Assembly (NCBI GenBank): GCA_900549545.1
Contig: URPA01000001.1
Span: 173,972 to 237,971, forward strand
Length of the DNA stretch: 64,000 nucleotides
Direction: 5' to 3'
From: an uncultured Eubacteriales bacterium
GTDB taxonomy: Bacteria > Bacillota > Clostridia > Oscillospirales > Oscillospiraceae
Positions within the stretch are counted from its first letter, which is position 1, and the number at the start of each line of letters is the position of its first letter. The position numbers were made by a program, and so were the translations under genes. Below are positions 31,681 to 40,071 of this stretch, in pieces. Under the pieces are notes generated by a model. It was not told the origin of the DNA and did no database searches. It saw nothing but the letters and a program-made list of their open reading frames with translations.

Positions 31681-34404
31681 ATGGTAACGAATAAAGAGAA
31701 TTTATTCAAGCTCGGCAAAAAAATTACCGACAGAATACCCCAGAAGCTCGGCATCAAGCCCATCACTGAGGAGGACCCCGAATATTGGGGGCTTGTAAAC
31801 GTCCTCGATGATGAGATGGTAGAGGTCGCACTCAAGATGAAGCTGCGCACCCCCTATTCCCTCGATGAGATGGTGGAGCTTACCGGCAAGCCCCGCGACT
31901 ATATGGTCGACCTTCTCCAGAGAATGTCAATGCGCGGCCTTTTGGAGTATAACTGGTGCGGCAAAGAGGAGCATACGCAGGAGAACAAGCGCTATGTTCT
32001 GCCGATGTTCGTTCCAGGCATTGCGGAGCTTTTCAACATGAGCCCCGCCACTGTTGAGTCAAATCCCGAGGTCTGTGACTTCTTTGAGCGCATGTCCTTC
32101 CTGCCCCTTGAGGGCGTGACGCCCATGGTTCCTCCCGGAGGCGCCGGAATCGGTATGCACGTTGTCCCCGTTGAGAAGGCCATTCCCGCTGAGACGCAGT
32201 CTCTGAGCATTGAGCATATATCCCACTGGCTCAAAAAATATGAGGGCCATATAGGCGTAGGTGTCTGCTCCTGCCGCCGCTCCCAGACCAGGCGCGGAGA
32301 GGGCTCTGGTGATGTTCAGGCCGAGTGGTGCATCGGCGTTGGCGATTTTGGCGACTATGTAACCGAAACCGGCAATGGCAGAAAAATCAGCTATGAAGAG
32401 GCCATGAATATCCTCCAGCGCGCTGAGGATCTTGGCTATGTCCATCAGATAACCAACGTCGACGGTGAGAACAAAATCTTCGCCATCTGCAACTGCGCCC
32501 CCGGCGTGTGCTACGCTCTGCGTACCTCCCAGTACTTCAACACCCCGAACATGTCGCGCAGCGCTTATGTCGCCCATGTGGACACTGAAAACTGCGTTGC
32601 CTGCGGCAAGTGCGTTGAAGTCTGCCCCGCCGGCGCTGCAAAGCTCGGCCAGAAGCTCTGCACAAAGAACGGGCCCATCCAGTACCCCAAGCAGGAGCTG
32701 CCTGATGATAACGCCTGGGGCCCCGACAAGTGGAACCCGAACTACAAAAATGACAACCAGATCAACTGCTATGATACCGGTACATCCCCCTGCAAGACAG
32801 CCTGCCCCGCGCACATCGCCGTTCAGGGCTATATCAAGATGGCCGCTCAGGGCAGATATATGGACGCTCTCAAGCTAATAAAGCAGGATAACCCCTTCCC
32901 CGCTGTCTGCGGCAGCATCTGCAACCGCCGCTGCGAGGACGCATGCACCAGAGGCCGCATTGATCAGGCCGTCGCTATCGACGAGATTAAAAAATTCGTC
33001 GCCGAGCAGGAGCTCAATGCCGAGACGCGTTACATACCGCCGCTTAAAAACTTCCGCCCGGAGCTTACGCCCTATGAGCAGAAGATAGCCGTTATAGGCG
33101 CCGGCCCTGCCGGTATGAGCTGCGCATATTACCTTGCCAACATGGGCTACCCCGTGACTGTGTTTGATAAAAACCCGGCCCCCGGCGGCATGCTCACCCA
33201 CGGCATCCCCAGCTTCCGCCTTGAGCGCAATGTCATAAACGCTGAGATTGATGTTCTGCGCCAGATGGGCGTTGAGTTCAAGTGCGGCGTGGAAATCGGC
33301 GTTGACCTCACTATTCAGCAGCTGCGCGAGCAGGGCTACAAGGGCTTTTACCTTGCCATCGGCGCTCAGAAATCCTCTCCGCTCGGTGTTGAGGGTGATG
33401 ACCTCAAGGGCGTGTTCGGCGGTGTTGAGTTCCTGCGCGAGGTCAATATAGGCAACAAGCCCGAAATCGGCAAGCGCTGCGCCGTTATTGGCGGAGGCAA
33501 TGTGGCGATGGATGTCTGCCGCACGGCTGTTCGTCTCGGCGCGGAGGAGACATATATCATCTACCGCCGCTCTCAGGCCGAGCTTCCCGCTGACCCCGTT
33601 GAGGTTGAGGAAGCCATGGCTGACGGCGTGAAGTTCCGCTTCCTGAACGCTCCGAAGAAGATAGTCGGCAAGGACGGCGCTGTTGCCGCTCTCGAGGTTG
33701 AGATTATGGAGCTTGGCGAGGCTGATGAAAAGGGCCGCCGTAAGCCCGTCGGCACCGGCAAGTTTGAAACTATTGAGCTCGATTCCGTTATCGGCGCCAT
33801 CGGTCAGGTCATTGACTGGGGCAAGCTGGATATCGGCGATATGAAGCTCGGCGCAAAGGGCAATGCTCTGGCTGACGCTGTCACCTACCAGACCGCGCAG
33901 GCTGATATCTTCGTCGGCGGTGATGTTTACACCGGCCCGAAGTTTGCCATTGACGCTATCGCCGCCGGCCGTGAGGGTGCCGTCTCCCTGCACCGCTTTG
34001 TCCAGAAGGGCCAGAGCCTCACAATCGGCCGTAACCTGCGCAAGTTTGTTGAGCTCAACAAGGACAACGTCCTCATCCCCGTTGAGAGCTTTGATAACTC
34101 CCGCCGTCAGGCTGTGCGTCATGACGCAGCAAAGGCAAAGACCTTCTCTGACGACAGGCTCACATTCACTGAGGAGCAGGTCAAGGCTGAGGCCGCCCGC
34201 TGCCTTGGCTGCGGTGCGACTATCGTTGACGAGAACCGCTGCATCGGCTGCGGTCTGTGCACCACCAAATGCGAGTTTGACGCGATTCATCTGCGCCGCG
34301 ACCATCCCGAGGCCAGCAAGATGTATACCTCCGAGGATAAGATGAAGGCCATCATCCCCTACGCCGCAAAGCGTCAGATGAAGATCATGCTCAAGAAGAA
34401 ATAA
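31681..34404 (+). CDS. Multi-domain Fe-S/FAD oxidoreductase (GltD-like core)
   Basis: 907-residue cytosolic flavoprotein. The N-terminal part (about 20-90) looks like a winged helix (LDEMVELTGKPRDYMVDLLQ). Next is a Cys-containing region (VCSCRRSQTRRGEG, CNCAPGVCYAL), then a 4Fe-4S motif CVACGKCVEVCPAG (about 304-317). A GltD-type N-terminal Fe-S domain begins at about 370 (CKTACPAH, CGSICNRRCEDAC). The FAD site is IGAGPAGMSCAYY (about 473), and the NAD(P) site is VIGGGNVAMD (about 602). The C-terminal ferredoxin motif is CIGCGLCTTKCEF. Such proteins shuttle electrons between NAD(P)H and ferredoxin or other acceptors. The partner is unknown. GGAG precedes the ATG. Confidence 0.88.
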   Translation: MVTNKENLFKLGKKITDRIPQKLGIKPITEEDPEYWGLVNVLDDEMVEVALKMKLRTPYSLDEMVELTGKPRDYMVDLLQRMSMRGLLEYNWCGKEEHTQENKRYVLPMFVPGIAELFNMSPATVESNPEVCDFFERMSFLPLEGVTPMVPPGGAGIGMHVVPVEKAIPAETQSLSIEHISHWLKKYEGHIGVGVCSCRRSQTRRGEGSGDVQAEWCIGVGDFGDYVTETGNGRKISYEEAMNILQRAEDLGYVHQITNVDGENKIFAICNCAPGVCYALRTSQYFNTPNMSRSAYVAHVDTENCVACGKCVEVCPAGAAKLGQKLCTKNGPIQYPKQELPDDNAWGPDKWNPNYKNDNQINCYDTGTSPCKTACPAHIAVQGYIKMAAQGRYMDALKLIKQDNPFPAVCGSICNRRCEDACTRGRIDQAVAIDEIKKFVAEQELNAETRYIPPLKNFRPELTPYEQKIAVIGAGPAGMSCAYYLANMGYPVTVFDKNPAPGGMLTHGIPSFRLERNVINAEIDVLRQMGVEFKCGVEIGVDLTIQQLREQGYKGFYLAIGAQKSSPLGVEGDDLKGVFGGVEFLREVNIGNKPEIGKRCAVIGGGNVAMDVCRTAVRLGAEETYIIYRRSQAELPADPVEVEEAMADGVKFRFLNAPKKIVGKDGAVAALEVEIMELGEADEKGRRKPVGTGKFETIELDSVIGAIGQVIDWGKLDIGDMKLGAKGNALADAVTYQTAQADIFVGGDVYTGPKFAIDAIAAGREGAVSLHRFVQKGQSLTIGRNLRKFVELNKDNVLIPVESFDNSRRQAVRHDAAKAKTFSDDRLTFTEEQVKAEAARCLGCGATIVDENRCIGCGLCTTKCEFDAIHLRRDHPEASKMYTSEDKMKAIIPYAAKRQMKIMLKKK

Positions 34405-34410
34405 ATCCTA

Positions 34411-34446
34411 GCAAAAAAAGAAGCCCGGATGGGCTTCTTTTTTTGC
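34411..34446 (+). terminator. Terminator after the oxidoreductase; left copy of an inverted pair
   Basis: A perfect palindrome: GCAAAAAAAGAAGCCC (34411-34426), GGAT loop, GGGCTTCTTTTTTTGC (34431-34446). Its reverse complement recurs almost exactly at 34646-34678. Confidence 0.9.
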
Positions 34447-34645
34447 AAACCATAGACAAGCCTCGCAGAGTTCGCCGCTTGTAGGCGGCGAATAAGATTC
34501 AAATTAGTTTTTGGCAGGGCGTGTACCTGCCAAAAACACTTCTCACGGAATGAGTGTCGAAATGTGCGCCGTAGGCGTATATTGAGGCACGAGTGAAGTG
34601 CAATTCTCTCCGTCGACAAAGCCAAAATGACTTTGTCGACGGCCT
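34447..34645. repeat. Hairpin-rich spacer flanked by inverted terminators
   Basis: About 200 bases with no supported gene. It contains three further stems: TTCGCCGC/GCGGCGAA (34471-34492), GTTTTTGGCAGG/CCTGCCAAAAAC (34507-34537) and CCGTCGACAAAG/CTTTGTCGACGG (34610-34642). Together with the flanking inverted copies it resembles a small non-coding mobile or palindromic element. Confidence 0.45.
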
Positions 34646-34678
34646 AAAAAAAGAAGCCCATCCGGGCTTCTTTTTTGC
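34646..34678 (-). terminator. Terminator after the ABC transporter; right copy of the inverted pair
   Basis: AAAAAAAGAAGCCC (34646-34659) and GGGCTTCTTTTTTGC (34664-34678) form the stem around ATCC. On the minus strand it follows the ABC transporter stop codon and ends in a T-run. Confidence 0.85.
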
Positions 34679-34681
34679 TTT

Positions 34682-37600
34682 TTATTCTGTTCTGAGCGCT
34701 TCCACGGGGTCTTTCTTTGCCGCCAGGCCCGAGGGGATAAGCCCCGCGATAAAGGTCAGCAGCACGCTAATGAGCACCAGGCCCACAGCGCCCACCCACG
34801 GCAACGTTGAATTGAGAGAGTATATCCCCGTCAGGTCGTGGACAATTATATTGATGGGGATATTCAAAAGCAGCGTCATTATAATGCCGATTGCACCGGC
34901 GGTGAAGCCGATAATGAAGGTTTCGGCGTTAAAGACCATGGACACATCCTTCTTGGACGCGCCGATTGCGCGGAGGATACCGATCTCCTTCGTCCTTTCA
35001 AGGACACTTATATAGGTGATAATGCCTATCATAATCGACGACACCACAAGTGAGATTGCGACAAAGGCGATAAGAACATAGCTTATGACATTGATTATTG
35101 TCGTTATAGAGCTCATCAGCAGCGCGACCACATCAGTGTAGCTTATCTGATCATCCTCGTCAACCGAGTCATTATAATGACTGATAGCGTCGGCTATGCT
35201 GTCCTTATCCTCAAATGTAGAGGCGTAGATATTTATCGTGCTGGGGCTTTCAAGGTCAAAATAGCCCAGCTTTTTGAGGTTATCCTTGAGCGTTGTCTCT
35301 GAATAGACCGGCGGCATGGCATTGTCGTAAATCCAGACATAGTCGTCCTCCTCAAGGCTGAGAAGATTGAAGTCCTCCACAAGCTGTGCGTCGGAGAGAT
35401 TTGAATACAACGCCTTCATCTGAATGGCGTACTGCTCCTTCACCTGCTCGCCTATCATCTGGCCGACATAATCAAAGAGCATATCGTCATCCATCTGGTC
35501 AAGCATTGAGGCATACTCCGGGTAATAATCCAGCACCATTTTCTCAATGTCGGTGCGGGTAGTGCCCTCCATCTGCTCGTCTATCATCTCGTCGAGATAA
35601 TCATCGTCCGGTTCGCTCATATATTCGATGTAGATATCGGCAATTTCTTCATCGGTGGCATTGGCGATGTATTCCTTAGCCGCGTCAGACTTCTTGACGG
35701 CGTTAATCTTATCGTCCTCGTTGTCAAGATAGGGCAGGCCGGAAAAGACATCGTTCTCGGGGTCGGCAAGCTGCTTTTTTACAAGCTCCTTGGCCTCCGC
35801 CGCGTGCATGATGTGCTCCACCAGCGCGTGGGTGTAGCCTATTGAGCCGCTGAGCATACCGGAGAGTGCATCTTCATTCTGGCGGATGACGCCGACAATC
35901 TTGATGTCCATGCCGTTATTGTAGAGGGTCTTGAGGCCCAGCTCGTCCTCGGTCAGGTCGATGTATTCACCTGTCGCCTCGTCGAGCTTATATTTATCGG
36001 CGGGGAAAATATACTTAAATGTCTTGCCGCAGATATCCTCATACGTCCAGCTCTCGGCCTTTGTCTCCACCGTCTCCTGAGAGACAAAGCTCTGCATATT
36101 GTCGGCAATGCTGTCGTTTGATTTAAGGCCCATTGCATAGAGCACAAGGTCAGAAATCTCGTTATTCTGGTCAACGATGAGTATAGCCTCATCGTAGCTC
36201 TCCGGCCATTTGCCATAGAGCAGGTCGTACTGCTCTTTAAGCAGCGGATTAACGGAGCTTCCGTCCTCCGCCGGGAGCATCTCCTGCCAGACCTCGGCAA
36301 AGGAGTACATCTGCCCGTAGGAGTCAAAGTATGAGCTGTAATCGCCGCCGTAGAGCAGGCTCATGGTGTTTTGCAGCAGTTCCATTATGTCGGTCTTGAC
36401 GATGTTCCCGTCCACGTCCTCAGCGTAGATATTCAGGTCAAAGTCATAGCTGTACTGGATGGAGTTGATGTACTGCGAAATCTCGCTGTTCTCGTCCTCA
36501 AGATATTTCTTGAAGGCCTGGAGGTTATTTGTCTCCACATCGGCAGACAGCATGGAGTTCATCATGTCATACATGATGGTGCTGGCATATACAGCGTCCT
36601 TATCGTGCTTATTGGCGCTGGACTCCGCATGAACACCCATGAGGGAGGTCATCATGCTGGTCATGTCCATGCTCTCGGCCTGAATTGTAATCGGGTAGCT
36701 TGAGAGCGTATCCTTCTGCACCTTGTCAATGTATGTCTGTATACCGTTAGATAGAGACATGATAAGCGCGATGCCGATAATTCCTATGCTGCCGGCAAAG
36801 GCCGTGAGAATTGTCCTTGCCTTTTTGGTAAGCAGGTTATTAATTGAAAGTGATAGCGCCGTAAGAAAGCTCATGGATGTTCTTCTGGTCTGTGTGCTTG
36901 CGGGGACATCCTCCTCTGTCGAGGTATATGGCGCGCTGTCGTCAGTTATAACGCCGTCCTTGAGGCGGATTATGCGGCTGGCATAGCTGGTTGCAAGCTC
37001 GGGGTTGTGCGTGACCATGATGATGAGCTTGTCCTTGGAAATTTCCTTGAGAATATCCATTATCTGCACCGAGGTGTCAGAATCCAGCGCGCCGGTAGGC
37101 TCATCGGCAAGCAGGATATCCGGGTCGTTCACAAGGGCGCGGGCGATGGCCACGCGCTGCATCTGACCGCCGGACATCTGATTGGGCTTCTTGTTTATCT
37201 GGTCGCCAAGGCCGACCTTTGTCAGCGCGTCAATCGCCTTGGCGCGGCGCTCAGCCGGGGCCACGCCGCTGAGTGTCAGCGCAAGCTCAACATTGGAAAG
37301 CACTGTCTGATGCGGGATAAGGTTATACGACTGGAAAACAAAGCCTATCGAGTGGTTGCGGTAAGCGTCCCAGTCGGCATCGGTGAAATTCTTCGTGCTC
37401 TTGCCGTTGATTATCAGGTCCCCAGAGGTGTACTGGTCGAGGCCGCCGATAATGTTCAAAAGCGTTGTCTTACCGCAGCCGGAGTGCCCCAGAATAGCCA
37501 CGAACTCGTTTTCACGAAATTCAAGGTTGATTCCCTTCAGCGCGTGAACAGTGGATTCACCGGAGAGATAGTCTTTTTTGATTTCCTTGAGTTTTAGCAT
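34682..37600 (-). CDS. Fused ABC transporter: ATPase plus FtsX-type permease with a giant ectodomain
   Basis: 972 residues in a MacB-like order. The ATPase (1-225) has Walker A GHSGCGKTT (38-46), signature MSGGQMQR and Walker B DILLADEPTGALD. A first membrane segment lies near 265-288 (LTAFAGSIGIIGIALIMSL). An acidic extracytoplasmic domain of roughly 550 residues follows, and an FtsX-type three-helix domain near 840-972 (EIGILRAIGASKKDV, GLIPSGLAAKKDPVEALRTE). Such exporters couple ATP hydrolysis to movements of the ectodomain, moving lipoproteins, peptides or antibiotics or sensing them. No adjacent two-component system or periplasmic partner is present. The substrate is unknown. AGAGGA precedes the ATG. 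Confidence 0.9.
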   Translation of the reverse strand: MLKLKEIKKDYLSGESTVHALKGINLEFRENEFVAILGHSGCGKTTLLNIIGGLDQYTSGDLIINGKSTKNFTDADWDAYRNHSIGFVFQSYNLIPHQTVLSNVELALTLSGVAPAERRAKAIDALTKVGLGDQINKKPNQMSGGQMQRVAIARALVNDPDILLADEPTGALDSDTSVQIMDILKEISKDKLIIMVTHNPELATSYASRIIRLKDGVITDDSAPYTSTEEDVPASTQTRRTSMSFLTALSLSINNLLTKKARTILTAFAGSIGIIGIALIMSLSNGIQTYIDKVQKDTLSSYPITIQAESMDMTSMMTSLMGVHAESSANKHDKDAVYASTIMYDMMNSMLSADVETNNLQAFKKYLEDENSEISQYINSIQYSYDFDLNIYAEDVDGNIVKTDIMELLQNTMSLLYGGDYSSYFDSYGQMYSFAEVWQEMLPAEDGSSVNPLLKEQYDLLYGKWPESYDEAILIVDQNNEISDLVLYAMGLKSNDSIADNMQSFVSQETVETKAESWTYEDICGKTFKYIFPADKYKLDEATGEYIDLTEDELGLKTLYNNGMDIKIVGVIRQNEDALSGMLSGSIGYTHALVEHIMHAAEAKELVKKQLADPENDVFSGLPYLDNEDDKINAVKKSDAAKEYIANATDEEIADIYIEYMSEPDDDYLDEMIDEQMEGTTRTDIEKMVLDYYPEYASMLDQMDDDMLFDYVGQMIGEQVKEQYAIQMKALYSNLSDAQLVEDFNLLSLEEDDYVWIYDNAMPPVYSETTLKDNLKKLGYFDLESPSTINIYASTFEDKDSIADAISHYNDSVDEDDQISYTDVVALLMSSITTIINVISYVLIAFVAISLVVSSIMIGIITYISVLERTKEIGILRAIGASKKDVSMVFNAETFIIGFTAGAIGIIMTLLLNIPINIIVHDLTGIYSLNSTLPWVGAVGLVLISVLLTFIAGLIPSGLAAKKDPVEALRTE

Positions 37601-37628
37601 TGTGATTCCTCTAATACAAAGTTATTTA

Positions 37629-37657
37629 TTGACATTAAAGCTTTATTGCGGTAGAAT
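37629..37657 (+). promoter_or_regulatory. Sigma-A promoter for tRNA-Arg
   Basis: TTGACA (37629-37634), 17-base spacer and TAGAAT (37652-37657), 18 bases before the tRNA 5' end. Confidence 0.8.
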
Positions 37658-37675
37658 ACATAAGCTTGAACATAT

Positions 37676-37752
37676 GCTTCCGTAGCTCAGCAGGATAGAG
37701 CATCCGCCTCCTAAGCGGAAGGTCGCGCGTTCGAATCGCGCCGGGAGTGCCA
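37676..37752 (+). tRNA. tRNA-Arg (anticodon CCT)
   Basis: A complete cloverleaf. Acceptor GCTTCCG pairs with CGGGAGT (with G-U pairs), the D arm is GCTC/GAGC, the anticodon stem TCCGC/GCGGA encloses CTCCTAA with anticodon CCT, the T arm is GCGCG/CGCGC around TTCGAAT, and CCA is encoded. It decodes AGG. Single gene with its own promoter and terminator. Confidence 0.95.
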
Positions 37753-37756
37753 GTGT

Positions 37757-37793
37757 CGGAGCAAGCTCTGTATCGCTTGCTCCGGCTTTTTTT
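37757..37793 (+). terminator. Terminator after tRNA-Arg
   Basis: CGGAGCAAGC (37757-37766) pairs with GCTTGCTCCG (37775-37784), followed by GCTTTTTTT. Confidence 0.9.
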
Positions 37794-37840
37794 GCATTTG
37801 CAGAAAAGCCGGGGCGCACTCACGCCGCTGCTCCTCCAGT

Positions 37841-37882
37841 TCCAAATTGAACCCACTGCGCTGGGCTTCAATTTGGATTTTC
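37841..37882. repeat. Second hairpin downstream of tRNA-Arg
   Basis: TCCAAATTGAA (37841-37851) pairs with TTCAATTTGGA (37867-37877), extended inward by CCCA/TGGG with one bulged C, then TTTTCTT. The rest of the 37753-38176 gap is very AT-rich. I see no gene there and only the promoter at 38121-38149. Confidence 0.4.
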
Positions 37883-38120
37883 TTGACGGGCTTATTTTAT
37901 AAGCTTGTCGATTTTTCTTATTACTTTTTCACTCTTAACTTTTCACGAAATCAGCAAAGGATTTGAAAAAAAGTAAAATGTAATAATATAATAGTGAAAA
38001 AGTCAAATCGCCTTCTCGTGGCATATTATTTTAGCACTTGTTTTTTTATTTGTCTCAATTTTGGATGAAGTTTAATTAACTGTTTACAATTTTTGCTCTT
38101 CAACAGGGAAAATTTGTTCC

Positions 38121-38149
38121 TTGAAAATTGCCGCCGCTTAACCTAAAAT
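38121..38149 (+). promoter_or_regulatory. Sigma-A promoter for the small membrane protein
   Basis: TTGAAA (38121-38126), 17-base spacer and TAAAAT (38144-38149), 28 bases before the ATG at 38177. Confidence 0.6.
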
Positions 38150-38176
38150 CAAGATATAAGTTTTTGGGGGCGGCAT

Positions 38177-38416
38177 ATGAAAATTAAAAAAGCGCTGTTT
38201 GGTATGCTCAATATGAGGGACGAAGCCTGGTACATATTTATCCGCTGTATTCAGCTTTGCTGCGTGCTGCTGATTTGCGCTTTTGCACTGCTGCTGGAAT
38301 GGAACGGCAGCATGTCAAAATACGAGCTGTACTCGAGCGCAGTTGCGTTAAATGAGAGCTCGCAGGCCATATTTCTCATTGGTGTCATCATATCGGCAGT
38401 GATAAACGGAGTATAA
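38177..38416 (+). CDS. Small two-helix membrane protein
   Basis: 79 residues, family not recognised. The N-terminus MKIKKALFGMLNMRDEAWY is followed by a hydrophobic helix (about 20-42, ending LLLEWNG), an acidic/polar stretch, and a second hydrophobic segment at the C-terminus (about 63-79). Its own promoter, GGGGGCGG Shine-Dalgarno and terminator support a real gene. The first helix is Cys-containing (LCCVLLICAF). Function unknown. Confidence 0.65.
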   Translation: MKIKKALFGMLNMRDEAWYIFIRCIQLCCVLLICAFALLLEWNGSMSKYELYSSAVALNESSQAIFLIGVIISAVINGV

Positions 38417-38417
38417 A

Positions 38418-38451
38418 TTAAAGCGTCAAAGCAAATGCTTTGGCGCTTTAA
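38418..38451. terminator. Convergent terminator between the small membrane protein and rnmV
   Basis: TTAAAGCGTCAAAGC (38418-38432) pairs with GCTTTGGCGCTTTAA (38437-38451) with one G-U pair. It overlaps the rnmV stop codon, so both genes probably share it. Confidence 0.75.
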
Positions 38452-39029
38452 TAGTTTCCGCTTAAAAAATCTTCCCGGCTCATCATGCAGTTGATAGCCT
38501 CCAGAAGCCCGTCGGTTGTGAGCCGCTGAGGAAGCTCCAGCCTTTTAAGAAGCTCTGCGCGCTTCTCCCGGCTGTTTTCCCCTCCGGTATAGCCAAGGCG
38601 GTAGAGGTCAAGCTTAGATACCTTTTCCCTGCTTATCTCCGCCGGGGCATCGTCTATCGCCGCGCCGGCACGGCGCAGAGCGTCAATGAGCACTTCCCTT
38701 TTCATGCCCTCGACGCCGAGCTTCCCCTCCTTCGAGGGGGCGCTCTTTCGCCGCTCCTTGCCCAAAACATCCGGGATGTAGGCGTGCTTGACCAGGGCAG
38801 GGTCAACGCAGCCGCGCAAAAAGTTTCTGATGACAAAACCCGCGCCGTCAGAATCGGTGAGCACTATAATCCCCCGCTTCTCGGCGATTTTGCGGATATA
38901 TGCCTGCTTCTCCTTATTGTTGAACAGGGCAAAGCCGCCGGTTTCGATTATCACCGCGTCAACAATCTGACTGAGGGTGTTTTTATCATAGCGCCCCTCA
39001 ACAATTATCGCCTCTTTAACGCTCAGCAT
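38448..39029 (-). CDS. rnmV: Ribonuclease M5
   Basis: 193-residue Toprim nuclease that matures 5S rRNA precursor. The Toprim motifs are seen as AIIVEGRYDKNTL (catalytic Glu) and IIVLTDSDGAGFVIRN (DxD). A C-terminal DUF4093-type domain follows (LYRLGYTGGENSREKR). Length is close to the Bacillus enzyme. It is immediately after holA, with the start codon adjoining the holA stop, so it is cotranscribed. Confidence 0.92.
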   Translation of the reverse strand: MLSVKEAIIVEGRYDKNTLSQIVDAVIIETGGFALFNNKEKQAYIRKIAEKRGIIVLTDSDGAGFVIRNFLRGCVDPALVKHAYIPDVLGKERRKSAPSKEGKLGVEGMKREVLIDALRRAGAAIDDAPAEISREKVSKLDLYRLGYTGGENSREKRAELLKRLELPQRLTTDGLLEAINCMMSREDFLSGNY

Positions 39030-40067
39030 TCAGCACCCCGCCGCAATGCGCAGCACAACGTCCTTTAAGAGCACCGCGTCGTCCTCGCCGCTGCTCTTCA
39101 TCTTATAGTCCGTTTCAGCGCAAAGGCGCACCGCGTCCCGAAGCTGGCGCAATGTAAAGCCACGGGCGGAGTTTAGCAGGTCGCGGGCTATGAAATCATA
39201 GCGCAGGCCACAGGCCTCCATGATATACTTCAGGCCCAAATCCTTTTCCAGCGCAATGCGCGCGGTATAGAGCCTGCGCATCTGGACACCCAGCATGGCG
39301 AGCATGGGTATAGGCTCGTTATTCTTATCCATCAGCAGCTCCGCCAAAACTGACACTGCCGTGTTGAACTTTTTCTGGGAAATATAATCGGTCATCTCAA
39401 ATATGCGCGCCTCGGGAATATGGTTTGCAATCTCATCAACCTCCCGGACAGTTACCCTGTCGCCCTTGGTGTAAGCGGCGATTTTTTCTATCTCCGGGAT
39501 AAGACCGCTCATTATTCTGCCGCTGACGAAGATAAGCCGCTGGGCCGCGTCAAGCTCAACTGTCTTTCCAAGCGCGCGGAAGCGGCGGATAATCCAGTCA
39601 ATCAGCATGCCCTGGGGCTGTGCCGTGAATTTAAGCTCCTTACCACGTTCTCTGATGGTCTTGATAAGCTTTAATCTTCCGTCCGGCTCGTATTGCGCGT
39701 TCTGTACAAAGCATACCGTGCAGTAATCTGGGATATCGGAGAGTATTTTAATATACCTCTCCGGCTCTTTGAGCTTGTTTATATCCACGTCCCGAAGCTC
39801 CACAAAGCAATGTTCGCTCAGAAAAGGCAGGGCATTCACCGCCTCGTCAAGCTCGTTGAAATCCAGCTCCGGCCCGTCGAAGCGGCGGTAGCTGAAGCCG
39901 TCGTCCCCGTCGGGGAGGCAGCGTTTTTTAAGCTCCGTCAAATACTGCTCGCGCAGATAGTCCTCCGGCCCCCAGAGCAGATAGAGGCTCCCGGGTTCCT
40001 TATCCTTGAGCGCCCGCAGCTCTGCCGAGTAATTGAGTGTTTGGTTGTCTTTCTTGCTCTTAGCCAT
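39030..40067 (-). CDS. holA: DNA polymerase III subunit delta
   Basis: 345-residue clamp-loader subunit that opens the beta clamp. Family features: SLYLLWGPEDYLREQYLTEL near the N-terminus (degenerate nucleotide-binding fold without a P-loop), FDGPELDFNELDEAVNALPFLSEHCFVELRDV (family region, given in part), FVSGRIMSGLIPEIEKIAAY, and the C-terminal collar domain with LMDKNNEPIPMLAMLGVQMR. It lies four bases after comEC, the common Firmicutes order comEC-holA. Confidence 0.92.
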   Translation of the reverse strand: MAKSKKDNQTLNYSAELRALKDKEPGSLYLLWGPEDYLREQYLTELKKRCLPDGDDGFSYRRFDGPELDFNELDEAVNALPFLSEHCFVELRDVDINKLKEPERYIKILSDIPDYCTVCFVQNAQYEPDGRLKLIKTIRERGKELKFTAQPQGMLIDWIIRRFRALGKTVELDAAQRLIFVSGRIMSGLIPEIEKIAAYTKGDRVTVREVDEIANHIPEARIFEMTDYISQKKFNTAVSVLAELLMDKNNEPIPMLAMLGVQMRRLYTARIALEKDLGLKYIMEACGLRYDFIARDLLNSARGFTLRQLRDAVRLCAETDYKMKSSGEDDAVLLKDVVLRIAAGC

Positions 40068-40071
40068 AGCT

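Noticed and set aside
32875..34305. 476-codon minus-strand frame inside the oxidoreductase
   Set aside because: Antisense shadow; the plus-strand protein has complete FAD, NAD and Fe-S motifs.
37676..38176. Integrated element at tRNA-Arg
   Set aside because: No integrase gene and no second copy of the tRNA 3' end can be seen nearby.
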